Below are positions 51,962 through 62,453 of a stretch of 64,000 nt of DNA, one piece after another (the stretch's first letter is position 1; each line of letters starts with the position of its first letter). Under the pieces are notes generated by a model. It worked only from the letters and a program-made list of their open reading frames with translations, did no database searches and had not been told where the DNA came from. The position numbers and the translations under genes were made by a program. This DNA comes from an uncultured Sphingomonadales bacterium. Lineage in GTDB: Bacteria > Pseudomonadota > Alphaproteobacteria > Sphingomonadales > Sphingomonadaceae. The stretch is from assembly GCA_903839675.1 (NCBI GenBank), contig CAIMDB010000007.1, positions 1 through 64,000 on the forward strand. The letters run 5' to 3'.

Positions 51962-52921
51962 TTAGAGCTTCAGGCGTTCCCGCGCGGCGAGATATTCGCG
52001 CTCCATCCGGTCGACCCGGTCGGCGACCGTTTCCACCTTATGGACAGCGCCTATGCCTTGGCCGGAACCCCAGATGTCGCGCCAGGCCTTTGCTTCGCTA
52101 TTGCCGCCCGACCCGAAGTTCATCGTGCTAATGTCGCCCTGTGGCAGATTGTCGGGATCGAGCCCTGCATTGACGATCGACTGGCGCAGATAATTGCCAT
52201 GGACGCCGGTAAACAGGTCTGAATAGACGATGTCCGATGCGCGGCCTTCGACGATGCCTTCCTTATAGCCATCGTCCGCGCGCGCCTCGACCGTCGCGAT
52301 CCAAGGCGAGCCGATATAGCCAAAATCGGCGCCCATCGCTTGCGCTGCCAGAACAGCATCGCCGGTTGCGATGCAGCCGGACAGGGCAACAGGCCCGTCA
52401 AACCACTGCCTAATTTCTTGAATGAGCGCGAACGGTGATAGACGACCGGCATGGCCGCCTGCGCCGACAGCGACCGGAATGAGGCCCGTCGCGCCCTTTT
52501 CAATCGCCTTGCGGGCGAAGCGGTCATCAATAACGTCGTGCATGGTGACGCCGCCCCATTTGGTGACGGCAGCGTTCAGGTCTTCACGCGCACCGAGCGA
52601 CGTGATGATGAGGGGAACCTGCCACTTTTCGCAGGTCACCATGTCTTCTTCCCAACGGTTGTTGGACTTATGGACGATCTGGTTGACGGCGTACGGCGCG
52701 GCCGGACGATCCGGATTGTCGCGATTCCAAGCGGCCAGTTCTTCCGTGATCTGGTGGATCCACTCATCCAGCTGCGCCTGCGGGCGCGCGTTCAATGCCG
52801 GGAAGGAGCCGACAATCCCCGCTTTGCACTGGGCAATGACGAGTTCGGGACCCGAAACGATGAAAAGGGGCGAGCCGATGATCGGCAGGCGGAGGCGGTC
52901 AAAAATAGCTGGGACTGTCAT
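51962..52921 (-). CDS. Nitronate monooxygenase-family flavin oxidoreductase
   Basis: A 319-aa TIM-barrel FMN enzyme. PIIGSPLFIVSGPELVIAQCKAGIVGSFPALNAR and VGAGGHAGRLSPFALIQEI include the usual active-site Gly-Gly-His-Ala-Gly. LSGCIATGDAVLAAQAMGADFGYIGSPW forms the FMN phosphate site. Members oxidise alkyl nitronates or reduce enoyl compounds; a FabK-like role is possible but not indicated. Confidence 0.88.
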   Translation of the reverse strand: MTVPAIFDRLRLPIIGSPLFIVSGPELVIAQCKAGIVGSFPALNARPQAQLDEWIHQITEELAAWNRDNPDRPAAPYAVNQIVHKSNNRWEEDMVTCEKWQVPLIITSLGAREDLNAAVTKWGGVTMHDVIDDRFARKAIEKGATGLIPVAVGAGGHAGRLSPFALIQEIRQWFDGPVALSGCIATGDAVLAAQAMGADFGYIGSPWIATVEARADDGYKEGIVEGRASDIVYSDLFTGVHGNYLRQSIVNAGLDPDNLPQGDISTMNFGSGGNSEAKAWRDIWGSGQGIGAVHKVETVADRVDRMEREYLAARERLKL

Positions 52922-52976
52922 AAGAAGGTTTCTTAGCGCAACTTATGGCGCTGTCCAGCCTGACCTTACGTGAACG

Positions 52977-54272
52977 TCAGCCTTTGTTTTTCTCTGTGCG
53001 TAAACGATCCCAATAAGCCAGCCGTTCCTGGATCTTCGATTCAAAGCCGCGGGGAGAGGGGGCGTAGAACGTCTGCGGTGTCATTTCATCCGGCCAGTAA
53101 TTGTCACCGCTGAAGGCGCCGTCCTTGTCATGGTCATAGGCGTAGCCCTTGCCGTAGCCGAGGTCCTTCATCATTTTGGTCGGGGCGTTGACGATGTTCA
53201 TCGGCGGCATGAGGGAGCCGGTGTCGCGGGCTGACCTCCAAGCTGCCTTTTGTGACGCATAGACAGCGTTCGATTTTGGCGCGGTTGCCAGATAGAGGCA
53301 GGCCTGCACGATCGCGAGTTCGCCTTCAGGGCTGCCCAGAAAATCATAGGCGTCTTTGGCCGCAAGGCACTGGACGAGCGCCTGTGGGTCGGCAAGGCCG
53401 ATGTCTTCACTGGCGAAGCGGACAAGACGGCGCAGCACATAAAGCGGCTCTTCACCGGCCACGAGCATCCGCGCCATGTAATAGAGCGCTGCTTGCGGAT
53501 CGGACCCACGTAGGCTTTTGTGGAGGGCGGAGATAAGGTTGTAATGCCCCTCGCGGTCCTTGTCATAAACCGGCATCCGCCTGTGGAGCAGTTCGGCCAG
53601 CGCCTGCGGGTCCAGCGGGGCATCGATCTTGATGGAGAAGAGCGTTTCCGCCTGATTGAGCAAAAAGCGGCCATCCCCATCCGCCGAGGCAACAAGCGCG
53701 GCGCGGGCATCAGGCGTCAGGGGCAGGGGCCGTCCCTCAATCTCTTCGCCGCGGCTGAGTAATGTCTCAAGCGCGTCGGCGCTCAACCGGTGAAGCATCA
53801 GCACCTGAGTGCGGCTGAGCACAGCGGCGTTCAGCTCAAAGCTCGGATTTTCCGTTGTCGCGCCGACGAGCGTGACGGTACCTTTTTCCACAAAGGGCAG
53901 AAAACTGTCCTGTTGCGCGCGGTTGAACCGATGAATTTCGTCCACGAACAGCAGCGTGCCTTGGCCTGTTCGCGCATGATCTTCGGCGGCGGCGAAGGCC
54001 TTTTTCAGGTCCGCAACGCCGGAAAACACCGCCGAAAGCGGCTCAAAACGCAAGCCCACTGCATCGGCCAGCAGGCGGGCTGTGGTGGTCTTGCCCGTGC
54101 CCGGAGGGCCCCAAAGGATCATGGAGGAAAGTTTGCCCGCCGCCAGCATCCGCCCGATCGCGCCATTGGGGCCTGTCAGATGTTCTTGCCCGACGACATC
54201 GGCGATGGTTTGCGGACGAAGCCGTTCCGCCAAGGGTGGGGCAGGGCCATCCTTGCCGAACAGATCAGACAC
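52977..54272 (-). CDS. rarA: Replication-associated recombination protein RarA (MgsA)
   Basis: A 431-aa AAA+ ATPase acting at stalled forks. It has [19 protein letters not shown], Walker [18 protein letters not shown], Walker [17 protein letters not shown], sensor [12 protein letters not shown], and the C-terminal family region ([25 protein letters not shown]). It overlaps the end of the glycosyltransferase gene by 8 bp. Confidence 0.96.
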   Translation of the reverse strand: MSDLFGKDGPAPPLAERLRPQTIADVVGQEHLTGPNGAIGRMLAAGKLSSMILWGPPGTGKTTTARLLADAVGLRFEPLSAVFSGVADLKKAFAAAEDHARTGQGTLLFVDEIHRFNRAQQDSFLPFVEKGTVTLVGATTENPSFELNAAVLSRTQVLMLHRLSADALETLLSRGEEIEGRPLPLTPDARAALVASADGDGRFLLNQAETLFSIKIDAPLDPQALAELLHRRMPVYDKDREGHYNLISALHKSLRGSDPQAALYYMARMLVAGEEPLYVLRRLVRFASEDIGLADPQALVQCLAAKDAYDFLGSPEGELAIVQACLYLATAPKSNAVYASQKAAWRSARDTGSLMPPMNIVNAPTKMMKDLGYGKGYAYDHDKDGAFSGDNYWPDEMTPQTFYAPSPRGFESKIQERLAYWDRLRTEKNKG

Positions 54273-55428
54273 GCGCGGTGCCGCTCTTCTGGCGCACCAG
54301 TCGCTGATACGTCTCCAGCACCGCGTTGTTCACCTTGTCCCAATCATAAGCGCTGCTGGCTTCGGCACCGGCGGCACCGTGGCGCAGACGCAACTCGGTA
54401 TCCGTGCAATAGGTGGCCAAGGCGTCGGCAAATCCAGAGATGGAGCCGGGCGTGACGAGCCGACCCGTGACGCCATCGGCCACAAGATTTTCGCTGCCGG
54501 TGGCTCGCGCGGCGACCACAGGAATCGCACAAGCCATTGTTTCCAAAGTTACATTCCCAAACGTCTCAGTCACGGACGGATTGAAGAGCATGTCCATCGA
54601 CGCAACGGCCTGCCCAAGGTCGGCACCGGAGCGGAAGCCCACGAACACAGCATTTTGTAGCCGGCTTTCAAACCAGTCCCGTGCTGGCCCTTCACCGATC
54701 ACAAGCACTTTGTGGCGGACGCCTTTGGCGCGCAGGGCATCAATCGCGTCAGAAAAAACGTCGAGCCCCTTTTCCATGACGAGGCGGCCGAGAAAGCCGA
54801 TCACCGGCTCATCATCGGAAATGCCAAGGTCGCGGCGCCAGTCCATGTCGCGGCGCTGGGGGTTGAAAATACTGGTATCGATCCCGCGTGCCCAAATACC
54901 GATGTCGTAGCTCATGCGTTGTTCGCGCATGACCTGCGCCATGGATTCAGACGGGGCAACGACGGCATCACAACGGCGATAAAAGCGCCGCAGAAGGGCT
55001 TCAACGATCGGCTCCATAAAGGCCAGACCGTAATAGCGGGGATAGGTTTCAAAGCGGGTGTGCATGGAGGAAAGCACTGGAATTCCCCGCTTTCTTGCCC
55101 AGCTGACCGCGCGGTGCCCCAAGTAATCGGGTGCCGCCACATGAACGATATCGGGTTTGAATGCAGCGAGATCCCGCTTCGTGGCGGGCGTCACGCCGAG
55201 GGCCAAGCGATATTCGGCTCGCCCTAAAGGCAGTGGGATGGACCGCACGCTCACCAGATCACCGGTGGGCGGGAAGGCGGGCGTATCGGTCGTGGCAGAA
55301 TAAACGCGGACGTCGACGTCCTGGCGCAACAGATAGCCAACCAAACGATTGAGCGCCTGGTTTGCGCCGTCGCGCACGTAATTATAGTTGCCACTGAACA
55401 TGGCGATGCGGAGGCGCGGTGATGTCAT
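54265..55428 (-). CDS. GT4-family glycosyltransferase
   Basis: A 387-aa two-Rossmann-fold transferase. The N-terminus MFSGNYNYVRDGANQALNRLVGYL is typical, followed by VIGFLGRLVMEKGLDVF and the EX7E-type donor site PSVTETFGNVTLETMACAIP. Members of this group resemble phosphatidylinositol mannosyltransferase/MgdA-like enzymes making glycolipids; in sphingomonads a glycosphingolipid or glycolipid target is plausible but unproven. It is downstream of the EEP gene (21-bp gap) and overlaps rarA. Confidence 0.88.
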   Translation of the reverse strand: MTSPRLRIAMFSGNYNYVRDGANQALNRLVGYLLRQDVDVRVYSATTDTPAFPPTGDLVSVRSIPLPLGRAEYRLALGVTPATKRDLAAFKPDIVHVAAPDYLGHRAVSWARKRGIPVLSSMHTRFETYPRYYGLAFMEPIVEALLRRFYRRCDAVVAPSESMAQVMREQRMSYDIGIWARGIDTSIFNPQRRDMDWRRDLGISDDEPVIGFLGRLVMEKGLDVFSDAIDALRAKGVRHKVLVIGEGPARDWFESRLQNAVFVGFRSGADLGQAVASMDMLFNPSVTETFGNVTLETMACAIPVVAARATGSENLVADGVTGRLVTPGSISGFADALATYCTDTELRLRHGAAGAEASSAYDWDKVNNAVLETYQRLVRQKSGTARV

Positions 55429-55449
55429 GGCGTGCCGATAGCGGAAAGG

Positions 55450-56145
55450 TCAGTCGAACGAAAGTTCCGCCCATACGGGCAGATGATCAGAAGCACGGCG
55501 CGCCTTCAGGCTGTGGTGCGTTCCAGCTGCGTGAATGCGGATGCCATGGCTCACAAAAATGCGGTCGAGGCGCGCGACAGGCCGCTGGCTGTGAAAGCTG
55601 GGGCCGGTATGCGCATCATGATGTCGCCCGACAAATTCGCCAAGACATCCGCCTGTTCGGGACCATTCATTGAGGTCCCCCATCAAGATAGAGGGCATTT
55701 CAGGTGTACGGGCATCAATCTGGGAAAGGACGGATCGCACCTGCTGACGACGGCGCAGGCCGGACAGGTCGAGGTGCATACCTACAATCCGTAACGCTTT
55801 GTTTTTCCAGATAAGATCAGAAACGACCGCACCGCGCGGCTCGATCATTGGCAGGTGGATGATGTCGTGCCCGATGATATCGATGGAGCGTCGGACGAGG
55901 ATCGCATTGCCATGATGGCCAATGGAGTCGGGCCGCGTCTCAAACGGGACCGGCACATAGTCGGTGTGCGAAGCAATCAGATCGAGCGGTAGCGCGGAGA
56001 TGCGGTTGCCGAAACGCCGGTCGGCCTCCTGCAACGCCACGATATCGGCGCCAACTTCGTTTAACACGTCGAGCACACGCTCCGGCCGACGCAGCCGGTC
56101 CGTTCCGATGCCTTTGCGAATGTTATAGCTGGCGACTTTCAGCAT
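55450..56145 (-). CDS. Endonuclease/exonuclease/phosphatase (EEP) family protein
   Basis: A 231-aa EEP-fold protein with KVASYNIRKGIG, IVALQEADRRF (metal-binding Glu), IVGMHLDLSG and ILMGDLNEW, ending in ARRASDHLPVWAEL with the catalytic Asp-His. Members include nucleases, sphingomyelinases and lipid phosphatases. With no signal peptide it acts in the cytoplasm. It follows the giant gene by 26 bp and may share its transcript with the glycosyltransferase. Confidence 0.9.
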   Translation of the reverse strand: MLKVASYNIRKGIGTDRLRRPERVLDVLNEVGADIVALQEADRRFGNRISALPLDLIASHTDYVPVPFETRPDSIGHHGNAILVRRSIDIIGHDIIHLPMIEPRGAVVSDLIWKNKALRIVGMHLDLSGLRRRQQVRSVLSQIDARTPEMPSILMGDLNEWSRTGGCLGEFVGRHHDAHTGPSFHSQRPVARLDRIFVSHGIRIHAAGTHHSLKARRASDHLPVWAELSFD

Positions 56146-56171
56146 TCCTTGGCGGAATAGCGGTCACAAGC

Positions 56172-59100
56172 TCAGCGGCCAAGCCCCAGTCCTGCCAAAA
56201 GGCCTTGATCGAACTTCATGCGCAGCGTCACGAACGGCCCGCTGCGGGTGTAGCGCGAGGCATCATAATCTCGATCACTAAAGCCGGCTACGTTGTAACC
56301 GATTGAGACATAGCCATTCTTCATCGCGGCGATGCCAACCGTCGGGCCGCCGGACCAGCTGAAGGAGCTGCCCTTTGGATTTTGGCGCAGCGATCCGGAG
56401 AAGCCGAGGTCAATACCCTTGCCGATGTCATATTTCAGATCGGTGCCGAACAGGTTGCTGAGGCCCTTCAGGTCATCCGCGCCAAATTTGTCGAAGACGT
56501 AGCGGGTGCCCCAGAAGATCGAGACTTCGCTGCGGCTCTGATACTCGTCGCCAATCTTCGCCACGGGTGACCAGTTGAGGCTGAAGCTGTTGACGATGCG
56601 CTGCGACTTCACGTTTCCGTCGATCGTGAGGGCAACGCCGCCAATTGGGCCGGCTTCACCGAACACCGCATTGCGGGCGATGTCGTTGCGGAACTCAAGC
56701 TTGTTGAGCAGCGAGATCCGGCTTTCCTGCGGGCGGTGGGCCCAGCTGAGCGCCAGCGTCGTGGCTTCGGTCTGAACACCGCTTTGGCCCGTTGCCTTGG
56801 TCCAGGTGAACTGGCCACCCATGGCGCGTCCTTCACCAATCTGACGCAGCACAGCGGTTGTCAGGCCATAACGATTGCCCGTTTCAGCCGTCCGCATTTC
56901 TCCACGGCCCGTCCAGCTCCAGCGATCCCCACGATAGGTCGCCCCCGCTGTCATCGCCGTGAAGTCTTCGGTCAGCGTTCCGTCTACGCCGCCGATGAAT
57001 CCACCCGATGAAACCGGATGTGCCTTGTTGAGAACCTTGGATGCGTCGATCCCGCCCAGCGTCTTGTTGGCATCCACCGTAAAGTCGAGGGTGAGCGTCT
57101 TGCTGACCGGCAGCGACTGGGACAGGCCGAACGCGGCAAAGCTGCGTGCGCCATATTCCGAAATCTGCTGCTGGTTGATGCTTGAGGTAAAGCGCCCGCC
57201 CGCCCAGGGCTTGAGATCAAAGCCGATCCGCGCTGTGCGGGCGTCTACAGATTGCCCGTCCGCAATCTCATAGGTGCCAACCAACGTGATATCGTCATTG
57301 AACGCATAGCGTGCGCCAAGTTTGTGACGTGCCGGGAAGTCGATGCTGTCATTCTTATCAGCGATCGGGAATTCCGTCTGCGCGTCGAGTTCCAGCTTAT
57401 TGTCGAAGAAGCGCTTGGCCGCTCCGAGCTGGGCGATGGTTGAACTCTGCGTGCGGCCGTCCGCCAGACGGTCAGAAGCGACTGTCAGGCCCGAACGCAG
57501 GTCAACCGATTTCGTGCGAAATTCAACCAATGCCTTGGCCGCATCTCGCTTCGAAATGTCGTTCAGATATTCTTCGTGCCAAGCGCTGCCAGTCAATGTC
57601 AGCTGCTGGGTCATACGCATGCGACCATCGATGCCGAACTTGCGGGTGCCGTTTTCGCCGCCATTGGTCTGGCCAACGCCAAAGCCGGATTCCTGTTCAC
57701 GCGCATAAGCCAGCACGTCGAACTTGGAACCATGATGTTCTGCTTCAACCAACCAAGCCGTGCTGGTGCCTGCGGCCTGCATGGTGCCCAAGGCCTTGGC
57801 CTGCTGCTCACTCACCGCAACTTCTGCCCGAAGCTCAGTGGTCTCGCTGGGCTTGAAACGCACATCCACGCCGCCCACCGATGTGCGGAGGTTGTCATCC
57901 TCGTCATGAACGGCCGTGGCCGCCACCTGGAGCGATTTAGACGTATTGTTCCAGCTGACCCGGCCACCTGCATTCATCACGCGCTGCGCGACGCCGTCTA
58001 CGTCGTAATCCGCGATGATGAACTGGGGGTCGAGGCCTGAGGACCGGCTGAGGATCGGTTCACGGAAGCGCAGCGTGCCAGCCACATAGTCGATGTCGTA
58101 ATCGATATGGCGGACGAGCGTGCGGCTTTCGACGATCCGGTCCGAACGCAGGCGGTCGCGGGTTTCAATCACGATCTTTTCGCTGTTCGGCAGGATGTCG
58201 CGGGCGGCCAGTGCATATGGCCCCGTCAAGCCATTGCCCTGAATTTCCTCGCGACGGTGGCGATAGGGCGTGTCCGCCGCAAAAGCCGTAACGCCCAGAT
58301 GTTCGTTTTTGAATTCCGCCTTCACGCCGTTGAACGACCGGACATAGCGGGTCAGCTGGGCTTCCCCCAGACCCGTTTCATAGTCGCCTAACAGGGCATA
58401 GAATTGCGGACGTTCCAGCTTCAGATAGAGGCGGCGGACGCTGGCGGCGTCAAAGCGGCGCTGCGTCCGATCAGCATAAACAGTGTAATAGGCATCTGGA
58501 TCGATGATTCCGCCAAAGCGCGTATCGTCTTTGTCCTTGTCGCTGTCATACGACATGGTCATCAGCCATTTGCCCTTCACGCGGCCCTTTGCGTAGAGCG
58601 CGAGGCGAGCGTCGGTGTACCAGTTCTGGCCGTCGGCACCGAGCTTCTCCGTGCGCGTTTCCAGCGTGTTGAAACCGGTGGTGCCGGCGGCAAAGCCGAC
58701 AATCGTCCAAGGCCGCTTGCCCGGGTCCAACCAGGCATCAATCCGTGCCAGGCGAACGACGTCGCGGTCTCGCAGGGGCAGGGTGATGTTCAACGAGCCT
58801 GAGGTCGTGGTCGGTTCGAGTTCGATATAGGCAATGCCGTCATCGCCCTCGACGCGCCACACAGGCTTTGCCCGCTCTAGACCCGACAACTGACGCGCGG
58901 CCTGCGCATCGGCTTCTACGGCCGGGTAATAGGGGGCAGGAACGGCGAAATCGCCCGTCAGGCCCTGCGACACAGGCCGTCCGTCACGGTCCGTGAGCTT
59001 GAGGGCGATGACAGGACGGGTCACGCCGTCCGCCACGAGCACCGACTTGGAACGGTCAAGAACCGCGTTCATCGGGCTCGAGGAGAGGTAAACCGAGCGC

Positions 59101-61259
59101 GACAGGCGCTCAAGAACTGTGCCGTTCGCGTCCACGATCTCGGCGGTCAGCTTGGTTTCGCGGGTCGCCAGTTCAACACCACGCCACAGACTGACGGCAA
59201 TCGTGCCGCTGCCGTCCTTCTTCGTGCCGTCAGAGGCGAGGGCGGGGACAGGCGCGCCATTGGCGAAGAGCTTCACCGACTGGCCAGGCAGATGCTTGAT
59301 CGCCACGCGGACCGCCTTGGTGCGCGGGTTGTGATCTGCTTCCGGGAACAGCCATGCAACGCCGGGGTTCTGACCTGTGAACCAGTCACGCGTGGCGCCT
59401 GCTGCTTCGGCTGCCGTCGGGGCCTCAGCACGTTGTGCGCCGGCTGCCATCAGGTGTGCGGTGTTCTCGCCGGGCCGGGTGCGGAAATCCGCCCGCAGAA
59501 GCGCGCCGCCACGCCCTTCGACAAAGCGGGAGATCGCACTGCCGGCACTGCGGGCATTGACCGCACACTGCGCGGGCACTTGCCCTTCGGGAAGCGTTGA
59601 GGGGTCGATCTGGACCACGTGCAGGCCGGGAAGAACGCCTTCGAAGTGATAGCGGCCATCGCTGTCCGTCACAGCGTAGCTGCCGTCTTCCAGCATGACG
59701 CGGACATTTGGCACGCCCTTGGCTTTTGTCGGATCAACCGTGCAGCCACCGTCTGTGATCTGCCCGATGATGGTGATCCGGTCTCCCAAAGCGTCGCGCG
59801 CAATCCGCACGGTCGCGTCAGCAACCGCTGTTTGCGTGCCGCGATTGTCGGTTGCGCTCGCGAGGTTTGTTGCGTTTCCGGGCTGTGCATCGGCCCTGAT
59901 TTCAACGACATAGGTCAGGTAGCCCATCTTGCCGGCAGCAAGCGGGGGCACCGACGCGTTGAGCGTCCGGCCATCAGCAGTAATCGTGTAGTCGACCTGC
60001 GTTCCATCGAACCGCACCGTCTTGGGTTTGAGGCGCATGGCGTCGGGCAGGACGTCTGTGATCGTGATCGCGCCGGTCGCGCGCACAGCATCGCCGTTGC
60101 GCAGCTCGACACGGAACTGGAGCGCGTCTCCGGGCACAGCGACGGGTTGCGACGCTGTTTTCCGGATGGAAAGCGGGATGCCCGGCCTGTCGACCGGGAT
60201 GTCGATCCGAACCGGAGCCGGATCGCTGAGGGTGAACACCTCTCCATATGACGCGCCCGCCAATGTGAAAGGTTGCCCATCAGGCCTTCGAAGCGCAGCC
60301 AGATATTGCGGCGCTGACTTCGACGGCGATGAATAGGGTGCGGGTGGCTCAACGAGCAGGCGGTACTGGCCGGGCCGCGCGAACGGGAACCGGTAGTCGC
60401 CAGGATCGAAGCGGTACACAGCACCACTGCTGTCAGTGACGGTAGATCCCGTCACCAGGCTCGACGGAAAGCTGGAAACACCATCATCCCCAAACACTTG
60501 CGTGGGCTGGCCCGTCGCTGCGTCAACCAATGTGACGCGCGTTCCGGATACCGGCGCGCCATCTCCGCTATCGAAGACAACGCCATAGGGGTCGATGAGC
60601 ACTTCCAGTGCAGACTGCGCGATCAACGTGCCCGTCGTCGGGTCATGCGATTCAAGCGTCAGTCGTTCCCCCGGGAACAGAGAAAGCCGGCAATCGCCGG
60701 AAACGGCCGTCGGGGGGATCGAGGCCGTTGGAATAATGCCTGCAAAAACGCCGCTATTGGGCGCTGTTTCCGTGACAAGGATCGTCTCGGAATCGCCCGA
60801 TGGGGTCTCGAGACGGACGGAGATCGTCTCGGCAACATTCGGGTTCCGATTTTCCGACGGGTCGGAAATCGCGACGACGAGCGGCTCGCCGGCGCGGATT
60901 TGGTTGGACTGTTCCAGCTGGGCCGGATTGAGGTTTGTGCCTGCCCAAACGCCATCCAAGGACAGAGGCTGCAGTCCATTTGAGCCCTGACACGTCGTCG
61001 CGGGCACGTTCAGCGGCGTTCCGGGGCCTTTAGCGAGCTGATAGGTGGTCAGCGAGACAGGCGGTGGCGAGAGATCAACGACGAGATCCACGCGATTTGA
61101 CAGTGTTGAGAGCGACTGGCCCTGCGCCTGCCACTCAATCCGCGCAATGTTGGAGATCACGATCGAATCCTGCGCGAAAGCGGGTGCGGCGGCAGCCCCC
61201 ATAAGGACTACCGCCATCCCGACCATCCAGGCGAAGAGATGAAGGATCGTGTTACGCAT
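56172..61259 (-). CDS. Giant secreted DUF11/SdrD-B protein with C-terminal barrel, 1695 aa
   Basis: The signal peptide is cleaved near PAFA|Q (29). Residues 30-65 (SIVISNIARIEWQAQGQSLSTLSNRVDLVVD) are a module also present in two neighbouring proteins. DUF11-like domains follow, clearest at about 385-480 (SIRKTASQPVAVPGDALQFRVELRNG). A Cna-B/SdrD-type beta sandwich comes next (about 490-600, VRVMLEDGSYAVTDSDGRYHFEGVLPGLHVVQID). From about 900 to the end, repeated amphipathic strands end in FVTLRMKFDQGLLAGLGLGR, as in an outer-membrane barrel. The protein would sit in the outer membrane with a large exposed or periplasmic part. It is the last of four linked genes. Role unknown; assembly platform or anchor is an inference. 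Confidence 0.75.
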   Translation of the reverse strand: MRNTILHLFAWMVGMAVVLMGAAAAPAFAQDSIVISNIARIEWQAQGQSLSTLSNRVDLVVDLSPPPVSLTTYQLAKGPGTPLNVPATTCQGSNGLQPLSLDGVWAGTNLNPAQLEQSNQIRAGEPLVVAISDPSENRNPNVAETISVRLETPSGDSETILVTETAPNSGVFAGIIPTASIPPTAVSGDCRLSLFPGERLTLESHDPTTGTLIAQSALEVLIDPYGVVFDSGDGAPVSGTRVTLVDAATGQPTQVFGDDGVSSFPSSLVTGSTVTDSSGAVYRFDPGDYRFPFARPGQYRLLVEPPAPYSSPSKSAPQYLAALRRPDGQPFTLAGASYGEVFTLSDPAPVRIDIPVDRPGIPLSIRKTASQPVAVPGDALQFRVELRNGDAVRATGAITITDVLPDAMRLKPKTVRFDGTQVDYTITADGRTLNASVPPLAAGKMGYLTYVVEIRADAQPGNATNLASATDNRGTQTAVADATVRIARDALGDRITIIGQITDGGCTVDPTKAKGVPNVRVMLEDGSYAVTDSDGRYHFEGVLPGLHVVQIDPSTLPEGQVPAQCAVNARSAGSAISRFVEGRGGALLRADFRTRPGENTAHLMAAGAQRAEAPTAAEAAGATRDWFTGQNPGVAWLFPEADHNPRTKAVRVAIKHLPGQSVKLFANGAPVPALASDGTKKDGSGTIAVSLWRGVELATRETKLTAEIVDANGTVLERLSRSVYLSSSPMNAVLDRSKSVLVADGVTRPVIALKLTDRDGRPVSQGLTGDFAVPAPYYPAVEADAQAARQLSGLERAKPVWRVEGDDGIAYIELEPTTTSGSLNITLPLRDRDVVRLARIDAWLDPGKRPWTIVGFAAGTTGFNTLETRTEKLGADGQNWYTDARLALYAKGRVKGKWLMTMSYDSDKDKDDTRFGGIIDPDAYYTVYADRTQRRFDAASVRRLYLKLERPQFYALLGDYETGLGEAQLTRYVRSFNGVKAEFKNEHLGVTAFAADTPYRHRREEIQGNGLTGPYALAARDILPNSEKIVIETRDRLRSDRIVESRTLVRHIDYDIDYVAGTLRFREPILSRSSGLDPQFIIADYDVDGVAQRVMNAGGRVSWNNTSKSLQVAATAVHDEDDNLRTSVGGVDVRFKPSETTELRAEVAVSEQQAKALGTMQAAGTSTAWLVEAEHHGSKFDVLAYAREQESGFGVGQTNGGENGTRKFGIDGRMRMTQQLTLTGSAWHEEYLNDISKRDAAKALVEFRTKSVDLRSGLTVASDRLADGRTQSSTIAQLGAAKRFFDNKLELDAQTEFPIADKNDSIDFPARHKLGARYAFNDDITLVGTYEIADGQSVDARTARIGFDLKPWAGGRFTSSINQQQISEYGARSFAAFGLSQSLPVSKTLTLDFTVDANKTLGGIDASKVLNKAHPVSSGGFIGGVDGTLTEDFTAMTAGATYRGDRWSWTGRGEMRTAETGNRYGLTTAVLRQIGEGRAMGGQFTWTKATGQSGVQTEATTLALSWAHRPQESRISLLNKLEFRNDIARNAVFGEAGPIGGVALTIDGNVKSQRIVNSFSLNWSPVAKIGDEYQSRSEVSIFWGTRYVFDKFGADDLKGLSNLFGTDLKYDIGKGIDLGFSGSLRQNPKGSSFSWSGGPTVGIAAMKNGYVSIGYNVAGFSDRDYDASRYTRSGPFVTLRMKFDQGLLAGLGLGR

Positions 61260-61275
61260 AAGCGGTTGGCAGGCC

Positions 61276-61295
61276 GGGGGCTGTTGCCAGCCCCC
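61276..61295 (-). repeat. GC-rich hairpin just before the giant gene
   Basis: GGGGGCTG (61276-61283) and CAGCCCCC (61288-61295) pair perfectly around TTGC. In the transcript it lies 16 nt before the ATG at 61259 and just after the stop at 61313. There is no T-run and no clear ribosome site. It may partly end the upstream transcript or limit translation of the giant protein. Confidence 0.55.
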
Positions 61296-61312
61296 AGCTT
61301 AGCTCAATCCGA

Positions 61313-62389
61313 TCAGTTGATCGTCGCGCGGAAGTAGAGCGTCCGGGTCGTGCCGGGGTTGACTGTCCCCAGCGTGCCCGAAACGGTGCCAGCCGCAAAC
61401 GAACCGCCGGCCGCGCCATCCAAGTTGCACGTGCCGGTCGGTGCCGATCCAGTATACGTACCCGACAGGAAGATACCGTAGCCGGAATCATAAGTCGTCT
61501 GGGCTGGGAGCGGGTCAGAGATGTTGACGCTGGTCGCGGCAGCACCGCCCGAACCGTTGGACACGACGATGCAATATTCGATCGTCGCGCCCGGGATCAT
61601 CTTCGGGTTTGTGGTGCCGTTGACGGGGTCAGAAACGATGCGGCTCTGCTTGAAGACGTTCAGGATCGCGGCAGAGACGGTGAAGTCATCATCATCGCTG
61701 GACCGGCCATCATTGGCGATATCGCCTGCAACAACGCCAACAGCGTCAAACAGCACAGTGTCAACACCAGCGGTGTTGGCGCCTGCGGTCGCCGCAATGA
61801 CTGTGCCCTGCGTTGCCGCAGCGCCACCTTCGCGGGCCTGGCCCTGCAGGGTCACGCCGGCGATATCGCCATTCACGCGCGCTGCGCCGATTCCGCCAAT
61901 GACGAAAACAGTGCGGACGCCGTCTGCTGCGACTTCGTCGAGATAGGTGACGGCCGTATCGGTACCGGCATCATAGCTTCCGTTGCCGTTGGAATCGACG
62001 AAAACGCCGAGCCCAGTGACGTCGAAATTGTCCGTTCCACCGTGCGCTGCCGTGCCGCCTGCGAGCTGCGCGGCTGTCAGGCCGATGTCGATCGTGGCGT
62101 TGGTGTCGTTGGTGATTGTGAAGGTTGTCACAGCAGTCGCCTGGCCTGGGACCACCGACGTGGTTGCCGTGCCGGTTTCCTGAACGCGGATGGCAACCCT
62201 GCGATCAACCGTGATCGCGTTCGACCCCGTGCTTGCCGTCTGGGAAACGCCGCCAACCTGGAAGTTGACGGTGACCGTGTTTGTGATTGTGGAACCAGAC
62301 GTCGTGCCCACAGCCAGCGCAGGGGAGGCCCCAAATACCGCCAGTGCAAGACAACTACCTGTTGCCAGCAGTTTGATATTCTTAGTCAT
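61313..62389 (-). CDS. Secreted DUF11-type protein with a calcium-binding-like loop, 358 aa
   Basis: The signal peptide ends near SPALA|V. The mature N-terminus (GSTITNTVTVNFQVGGVSQTASTGSNAITVDRRV) is the shared module of this cluster. A DSNGNGSYDAGTD loop follows, resembling an EF-hand/dockerin-type calcium site. The C-terminal half is a DUF11-like sandwich (VFKQSRIVSDPVNG...IPGATIEYCIVVSNGSGGAAATSVNISDPLPAQTTYDSG) ending in RTLYFRATIN. It has the same architecture and ending as the 342-aa protein at 62936-63964, so the two are paralogues. No catalytic motif. Confidence 0.78.
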   Translation of the reverse strand: MTKNIKLLATGSCLALAVFGASPALAVGTTSGSTITNTVTVNFQVGGVSQTASTGSNAITVDRRVAIRVQETGTATTSVVPGQATAVTTFTITNDTNATIDIGLTAAQLAGGTAAHGGTDNFDVTGLGVFVDSNGNGSYDAGTDTAVTYLDEVAADGVRTVFVIGGIGAARVNGDIAGVTLQGQAREGGAAATQGTVIAATAGANTAGVDTVLFDAVGVVAGDIANDGRSSDDDDFTVSAAILNVFKQSRIVSDPVNGTTNPKMIPGATIEYCIVVSNGSGGAAATSVNISDPLPAQTTYDSGYGIFLSGTYTGSAPTGTCNLDGAAGGSFAAGTVSGTLGTVNPGTTRTLYFRATIN

Positions 62390-62453
62390 TTTTGGTCTCT
62401 CTTCGCTCTAAGCGACACCGAAGCCCACCCCCCGCCGGTGCCATTGCGGGTAT

